Below, in pieces: positions 6,497-9,426 of a DNA stretch of 9,426 nt (the stretch's first letter is position 1; each line of letters opens with the position of its first letter). The position numbers and the translations under genes are program-made. Source of the stretch: Erythrobacter sp. (GTDB taxonomy: Bacteria > Pseudomonadota > Alphaproteobacteria > Sphingomonadales > Sphingomonadaceae). Location of the stretch: assembly GCA_013214365.1 (NCBI GenBank), contig JABSPI010000229.1, positions 1 through 9,426 of the forward strand, in the 5' to 3' direction. The notes beneath the pieces were generated by a model. That model was given only the letters and a program-made list of their open reading frames with translations. It searched no databases and was not told the DNA's origin.

Positions 6497-6502
6497 GAGG
6501 AG
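6497..6502 (+). promoter_or_regulatory. Ribosome binding site for the AhpD-like gene
   Basis: GAGGAG lies 7 nt before the ATG at 6510. It favours that start over an upstream ATG at 6444 and over in-frame ATGs at 6528 and 6546, which have weaker upstream sequence. Confidence 0.7.
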
Positions 6503-6509
6503 CACCCCA

Positions 6510-6563
6510 ATGAGCAGAAATGGCCCAATGAACGAGAAGGCCCCGATGAGCAGGATTACCAAG
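6510..6563 (+). repeat. Degenerate 18-nt repeat with three in-frame ATGs at the AhpD-like start
   Basis: Three successive 18-nt units begin ATGAGCAG, ATGAACGA and ATGAGCAG. Units 1 and 2 also share a GGCCC-type end. The third unit is only partly similar after its first eight bases. The arrangement offers three possible start codons. Confidence 0.55.
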
Positions 6564-7133
6564 CTGCCCCCCGATCAATGGGACCCGCGCCTGCGCGCTG
6601 CGATTGACCCTGACAATCTGACCGATCTGGAACAGGGGCTGACCCGGTTTTTTGCCCATTGCCCCGAACAGGCTTTGGGCCTGATGGGGTTTGGCGCGGC
6701 GCTCAAAATGAACCGCCAATTGTCACCCCGGCTGGTCGAATTGGTGCGGTTGAGAATTGCGTTTTTCAACCAATGCCGCTCGTGCATGGCGATCCGCTAT
6801 GCCGATGCCCGCGCCGACGGGGTGGACGAGGAGCTGGTCTGTTCGCTCGAACGTCCGGCTCAAGCGGACAATCTCACCCCGGCCGAACGCGCCGCGATCG
6901 AATTTGGCGAATTGATGGCGCGCGACCATCTCGCGATTGACGCGGCGGTCTATGACCGATTGCGCGCCCATTTCAGCGAAAGCGAAATTGTCGAATTGGG
7001 CATGACCTGCGCGTTCTTTGTCGGGTTTGGCCGGCTGGCGGCGACGTGGAATATGGTCGAGGAATTGCCCGCAGCCTTTCAAACAGATCACCCCATTGCC
7101 CCGTGGGGCGAAGCCACAATCGAGGTCCGCTGA
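6510..7133 (+). CDS. AhpD-like / carboxymuconolactone decarboxylase family protein
   Basis: A 207-residue all-helical protein of the CMD/AhpD superfamily. The central helix LVELVRLRIAFFNQCRSCMAIR keeps the AhpD spacing of E77, C89 and C92 (Glu118, Cys130 and Cys133 in mycobacterial AhpD). The position of AhpD His137 is R96, so the proton relay is altered. Such proteins may reduce peroxides through the CxxC pair or perform decarboxylase-like chemistry; many in catabolic clusters are uncharacterised. The chosen ATG has GAGGAG 7 nt upstream. The first 18 codons are three near-repeats each beginning with ATG (MSRNGP, MNEKAP, MSRITK), so starts at 6528 or 6546 are possible, and the fold probably begins near ITKLPP. 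The stop overlaps the start of P450 no. 2 by 1 nt (TGATG), implying coupled translation. It might protect the P450 from peroxide, or act on the pathway substrate. Confidence 0.9.
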   Translation: MSRNGPMNEKAPMSRITKLPPDQWDPRLRAAIDPDNLTDLEQGLTRFFAHCPEQALGLMGFGAALKMNRQLSPRLVELVRLRIAFFNQCRSCMAIRYADARADGVDEELVCSLERPAQADNLTPAERAAIEFGELMARDHLAIDAAVYDRLRAHFSESEIVELGMTCAFFVGFGRLAATWNMVEELPAAFQTDHPIAPWGEATIEVR

Positions 7134-8482
7134 TGAGTGACCCCTCCCCTGACGCCCTCCCTGAACCGCCCCCTCAACAGCCGGGCGAGGTGCCCGCAGA
7201 TGGCCCCAAAGATGGCCCTAAAGATGGCCCCGCGATCAATCTGTTCGATCCCGAACTGCAACAATGCCCCTATGCGGCCTATCAAAAGCTGCGCGATGAG
7301 GCGCCGGTCTACAACATTCCCGGATCGGTCATGTATGTCGTGACCCGCTATGCCGATGTGCGCGAAGTGTTGATGGATCCCGTGCGCTTTCGCAGCACCG
7401 CGCTCGATCAGAATATGCGCACCTCGCCCGACGATCTGGAACGCGGGCGCAAGATCACCGAGCGCTTTGCCCAAAATGGCTGGGTTCCCGCCCCTGCGCT
7501 GGCGGCGCGCGACGATCCGGGTCACAAACAGATGCGCGCCATGTTCAACCAGGCGTTCAAGCCTTCCAAGGTGAAAGAGATCGATCCGCAGGTCGAACGG
7601 CTCGCTTATGAGCTGATTGACGGGTTTCTGGAGGATCGGCATTGCGATTGGGTCAAGCAATTTTGCATCCCGCTGCCTTTGTTCATTATCGGCGAACAAA
7701 TGGGCGCGCGGCGCGAGGATATGTGGCGCATCAAAAGCTGGACCGATGCCTTTTTCCACCGCATCTCGCTGATGCTGCCCGAAGACAAACATCTGGAAAT
7801 GATCGACCGCGAAATCGAGGCCCAGCATTATTTCCAGCCGATCTTCGAACATTTGCGCAAACATCCCGATGACAGCCTGATCAGCGTGCTGGTCAACACC
7901 GTGATCGAGGAATGGGGGCGCCCGCTCAATGACAATGAACTCCACGCCGAAATGATGGCCGACACCTTTGTCGGCGGGTCGGAGACCACCACCAATGCTC
8001 TGGCGGCGGGGATGAAATTGCTGATCGAGAACAAGGATGTGTGGCACCAACTCAAATCCGATCCCGACACCTATATGAAAACCTTTGTCGAAGAGGTGGT
8101 GCGACTGGAAAGCCCGGTGCAATCGCTGATGCGTTTCACCCATGAACCGGTCGAATTGGCCGGGGTGCAAATCCCCGCAGGCGCGGTGATCAATGTCCGC
8201 TATGGCGCGGCCAATCGCGATGAACGCGCATTTGAATGCCCGGAAAAACTCGACCTCAACCGCCCCAAAGCGGGCAGCCATATGGGGTTTGGATCAGGGG
8301 TGCATCACTGTCTTGGGGCCCCGTTGGCGCGGCGCGAATTGATCTGGGGCTTCACCGCTCTGGTCGACCGGATCGAGGATATGTGGTTTGCGCCGGGCAA
8401 AAATGATTTCACCTATCACCCGCATTTCCTGCTGCGATCGCTTAAGCAATTGCACATCGAATTTGAACCCAAGCGCGCCTAG
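7133..8482 (+). CDS. Cytochrome P450 (no. 2)
   Basis: A complete 449-residue bacterial P450. It shows DDPGHKQMR (C-helix region, D128-R135), I-helix GGSETTT (G281-T287), ExxR EVVR (E321-R324) and a canonical haem loop FGSGVHHCLG with ligand C393. It should be a soluble class I enzyme that needs a ferredoxin and reductase, neither of which is in the window. The first 33 residues are Pro-rich and low in complexity, with GPKDGPKDGP repeated, and the fold starts near INLFDPE. The start follows from the 1-nt overlap with the AhpD-like stop and a GAGG 7 nt upstream; an upstream extension to 7046 would lie inside the AhpD-like gene and is rejected. It differs clearly from P450 no. 1 in haem loop and N-terminus, so the two are not a recent duplication. 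The substrate is unknown, though the SDR downstream suggests an alcohol product. Confidence 0.95.
   Translation: MSDPSPDALPEPPPQQPGEVPADGPKDGPKDGPAINLFDPELQQCPYAAYQKLRDEAPVYNIPGSVMYVVTRYADVREVLMDPVRFRSTALDQNMRTSPDDLERGRKITERFAQNGWVPAPALAARDDPGHKQMRAMFNQAFKPSKVKEIDPQVERLAYELIDGFLEDRHCDWVKQFCIPLPLFIIGEQMGARREDMWRIKSWTDAFFHRISLMLPEDKHLEMIDREIEAQHYFQPIFEHLRKHPDDSLISVLVNTVIEEWGRPLNDNELHAEMMADTFVGGSETTTNALAAGMKLLIENKDVWHQLKSDPDTYMKTFVEEVVRLESPVQSLMRFTHEPVELAGVQIPAGAVINVRYGAANRDERAFECPEKLDLNRPKAGSHMGFGSGVHHCLGAPLARRELIWGFTALVDRIEDMWFAPGKNDFTYHPHFLLRSLKQLHIEFEPKRA
7199..7234 (+). repeat. Three-unit 12-nt tandem repeat in the P450 no. 2 N-terminus
   Basis: The units GATGGCCCCAAA, GATGGCCCTAAA and GATGGCCCCGCG encode DGPK-DGPK-DGPA. 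Units 1 and 2 differ at one base. The repeat lies in the disordered-looking tail before the P450 fold and keeps the reading frame. Confidence 0.88.
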
Positions 8483-8486
8483 GCGC
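8475..8486. other. Perfect 12-bp palindrome over the P450 no. 2 stop codon
   Basis: GCGCCTAGGCGC equals its own reverse complement and contains the TAG stop (8480-8482). Its core GCGCCTAGGC also occurs at 2188-2197, just before the CoA ligase. A perfect palindrome without a loop is more likely a DNA site than an RNA hairpin, but it may be chance. Confidence 0.5.
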
Positions 8487-8526
8487 CGCCCGCCAGCCCA
8501 TCCACCGCCAAAAGGACAGCGCAATT

Positions 8527-9303
8527 ATGAAACTGGAAGGCAAAATCGCCGCGATCACAGGGGGCACGGCCGGGCTGGGGCGCGGCATAGCCGAGGCGTT
8601 TCTGGCCGAAGGGGCCTCGGTTGCGCTGTTTGCGCGCAACAGCGAGAAAGGCGCCGCATTGCTCGCCGAGCTTGATGTGGGCGAGCGGGCCGTGTTTGTC
8701 GCCGGCGATGTCATGCAGCAAAGCGACGTCGAAGGCTTTATCGACCAGGTCGTGCGCCATTTTGGCGGGCTCGACATTCTGGTCAACAATGCCGGGGGTG
8801 CGGGCGATCTGCAACCGCTGGTCAACCTCTCGGATGAAGCCTTTGACGAGGCGATGAAATGGAATGTCTATTCCACCTTCTGGGCCTGTCGCCGGGCCTT
8901 GCCGACCCTGTTGGACAAAGGCGATGGCCGGATCATCAATATGAGCTCGATGGAAGGCAAGCATGGCAAGCCGGTCTTCACCGCCTACACCGCGGCCAAA
9001 CATGCAGTGAACGGGATCACCAAATCGCTCGCGCGCGAAGTGGGCGAGGCCGGGGTGACGGTCAATTCGATCTGTCCGGGTCTGGTGGTGACCGATATTA
9101 TCAAGAATAATGGCCCTGAAACCGCCAAGGCGATGGGGATGGAATTTGACGAGATGATCGCCTTGTTCGCATCCGAAGCGGCGATCAAACGCCCCAATAC
9201 GGTCGAGGAAATCGCCGCTATGGCGGTCTTGCTGGCCTCCAAGGAGGGCGCCGGGATCACCGGCGCGATGTTGAGCGTGGATGGCGGAACAGCGCAATTT
9301 TAA
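8527..9303 (+). CDS. Short-chain dehydrogenase/reductase (SDR), classical type
   Basis: A full-length 258-residue classical SDR. The cofactor motif is TGGTAGLGRG (T11-G20), followed by the structural NNAG (N87-G90). The catalytic tetrad is N113, S141, Y154 and K158 (YTAAK), and the PGLVVTD segment follows at 184-190. The end SVDGGTAQF is normal. It would interconvert an alcohol and a ketone with NAD(H) or NADP(H) in the cytoplasm. The residue after the second beta-strand is A36-R37 (LFARN), a pattern more often seen with NADP(H), but this is uncertain. An AAAGGA sits 10 nt before the ATG. It follows P450 no. 2 by 44 nt, so it is probably in the same operon and could oxidise an alcohol made by a P450. 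The specific substrate is not recognisable. Confidence 0.95.
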   Translation: MKLEGKIAAITGGTAGLGRGIAEAFLAEGASVALFARNSEKGAALLAELDVGERAVFVAGDVMQQSDVEGFIDQVVRHFGGLDILVNNAGGAGDLQPLVNLSDEAFDEAMKWNVYSTFWACRRALPTLLDKGDGRIINMSSMEGKHGKPVFTAYTAAKHAVNGITKSLAREVGEAGVTVNSICPGLVVTDIIKNNGPETAKAMGMEFDEMIALFASEAAIKRPNTVEEIAAMAVLLASKEGAGITGAMLSVDGGTAQF

Positions 9304-9401
9304 CAGGCCCGCCCTGTCGCTCGCCCCGCCCCTCCCCGCACCTCGCCGGACCTCACCTCGCGGCCCGTCGTCTTGCAGACCATGCAGGGCCAAGCCCCCT
9401 T
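9304..9401. other. Gene-free stretch after the SDR
   Basis: This C-rich spacer holds no open frame that I trust. Its only structure is the hairpin listed separately. It probably marks the end of the AhpD-P450-SDR transcript. Confidence 0.5.
9362..9391 (+). terminator. Possible terminator hairpin after the SDR
   Basis: GGCCC pairs with GGGCC, and inside it TGCA pairs with TGCA around a gacca loop, with a 7-nt bulge on the left side. The bases after it run through CCCCCTTTC, with only three T residues. It is a weak candidate, offered because it stands at the expected end of the operon. Confidence 0.25.
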
Positions 9402-9426
9402 TCAGCGCGCATAGGTGAAATTACGC
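9402..9426 (-). CDS. Possible 3' end of a minus-strand gene entering from the right
   Basis: On the minus strand the last bases read R-N-F-T-Y-A-R and then TGA (9404-9402). A convergent gene ending here would fit the layout. Seven codons are far too few to name a product, and chance is a real possibility. Confidence 0.2.

Larger units (their letters stand above)
6316..6509. promoter_or_regulatory. Divergent control region of the two P450 operons
   Basis: This 194-bp gene-free stretch separates P450 no. 1 (minus) from the AhpD-P450-SDR operon (plus). From left to right it holds the P450 no. 1 ribosome site, the 13-bp tandem repeats, an imperfect 15-bp palindrome at 6431-6445 and the AhpD ribosome site at 6497-6502. 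The palindrome contains a perfect TTGACA on the minus strand (6440-6435), a candidate -35 for P450 no. 1. No good -10 stands at the usual distance. A shared regulator for both operons is plausible but inferred. Confidence 0.6.

Noticed and set aside
6444..6509. Upstream start for the AhpD-like gene
   Set aside because: No ribosome site precedes the ATG at 6444, and the extension would cover the GAGGAG site that serves the ATG at 6510.
7046..7132. Upstream start for P450 no. 2
   Set aside because: The extension lies within the 3' end of the AhpD-like gene. The TGATG junction with a ribosome site at 7122-7125 is the better start.
7088..8281. 397-codon minus-strand open frame across P450 no. 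2
   Set aside because: It is antisense to an intact P450, has no domain I recognise and shows the composition of a shadow frame.
8479..9393. 304-codon minus-strand open frame across the SDR
   Set aside because: It is antisense to a complete SDR with the full catalytic tetrad, and its translation has no recognisable motif.

Overview
The window looks like a piece of an accessory catabolic or modification cluster from an alphaproteobacterium, most likely of the Sphingomonadales (Novosphingobium, Sphingobium or Sphingopyxis type). The reasons are the high GC content, the codon use, the dense and alternating gene clusters, and the gene content: cytochromes P450, SnoaL-like proteins, a CoA ligase, a crotonase, an AhpD-like protein and an SDR. 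This assignment is inferred. There is no rRNA or marker gene to confirm it. I see no tRNA, rRNA, CRISPR array, transposase or phage gene.

There are eleven supported genes in five alternating transcription units. (1) Plus strand, 1-888: the 3' end of a CurA/PTGR-type NADP-dependent oxidoreductase, then a SnoaL/NTF2-like protein. (2) Minus strand, 2119-885: a PaaI-type hotdog thioesterase coupled by an ATGA overlap to a crotonase-fold (enoyl-CoA hydratase/isomerase) protein. Units 1 and 2 converge and share the CTAG that forms both stop codons. (3) Plus strand, 2206-3918: an AMP-forming acyl-CoA ligase, divergent from the thioesterase. (4) Minus strand, 6315-3991: cytochrome P450 no. 1, a small antibiotic-biosynthesis-monooxygenase (ABM) protein and a second SnoaL-like protein. 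(5) Plus strand, 6510-9303: an AhpD/carboxymuconolactone-decarboxylase-like protein, cytochrome P450 no. 2 (1-nt stop/start overlap) and an SDR dehydrogenase. The last 123 bases hold no complete gene, but may include the last codons of a minus-strand gene.

The enzymes fit the breakdown or remodelling of a hydrophobic carboxylic acid or ring compound such as a steroid, terpenoid or aromatic. The P450s would hydroxylate, the SDR would oxidise the alcohol, the ligase would activate a carboxylate as its CoA thioester, the crotonase would act on that thioester, the MDR reductase would saturate an enone, and the thioesterase would release free acid. The two SnoaL proteins and the ABM protein add small cofactor-free chemistry of a kind best known from polyketide tailoring. 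The substrate cannot be read from the sequence. No ferredoxin or ferredoxin reductase for the P450s is present.

The most unusual sequence structure is a five-unit 13-bp tandem repeat between the divergent P450 operons (6356-6420), together with short in-frame tandem repeats inside the ligase, the AhpD-like gene and P450 no. 2.
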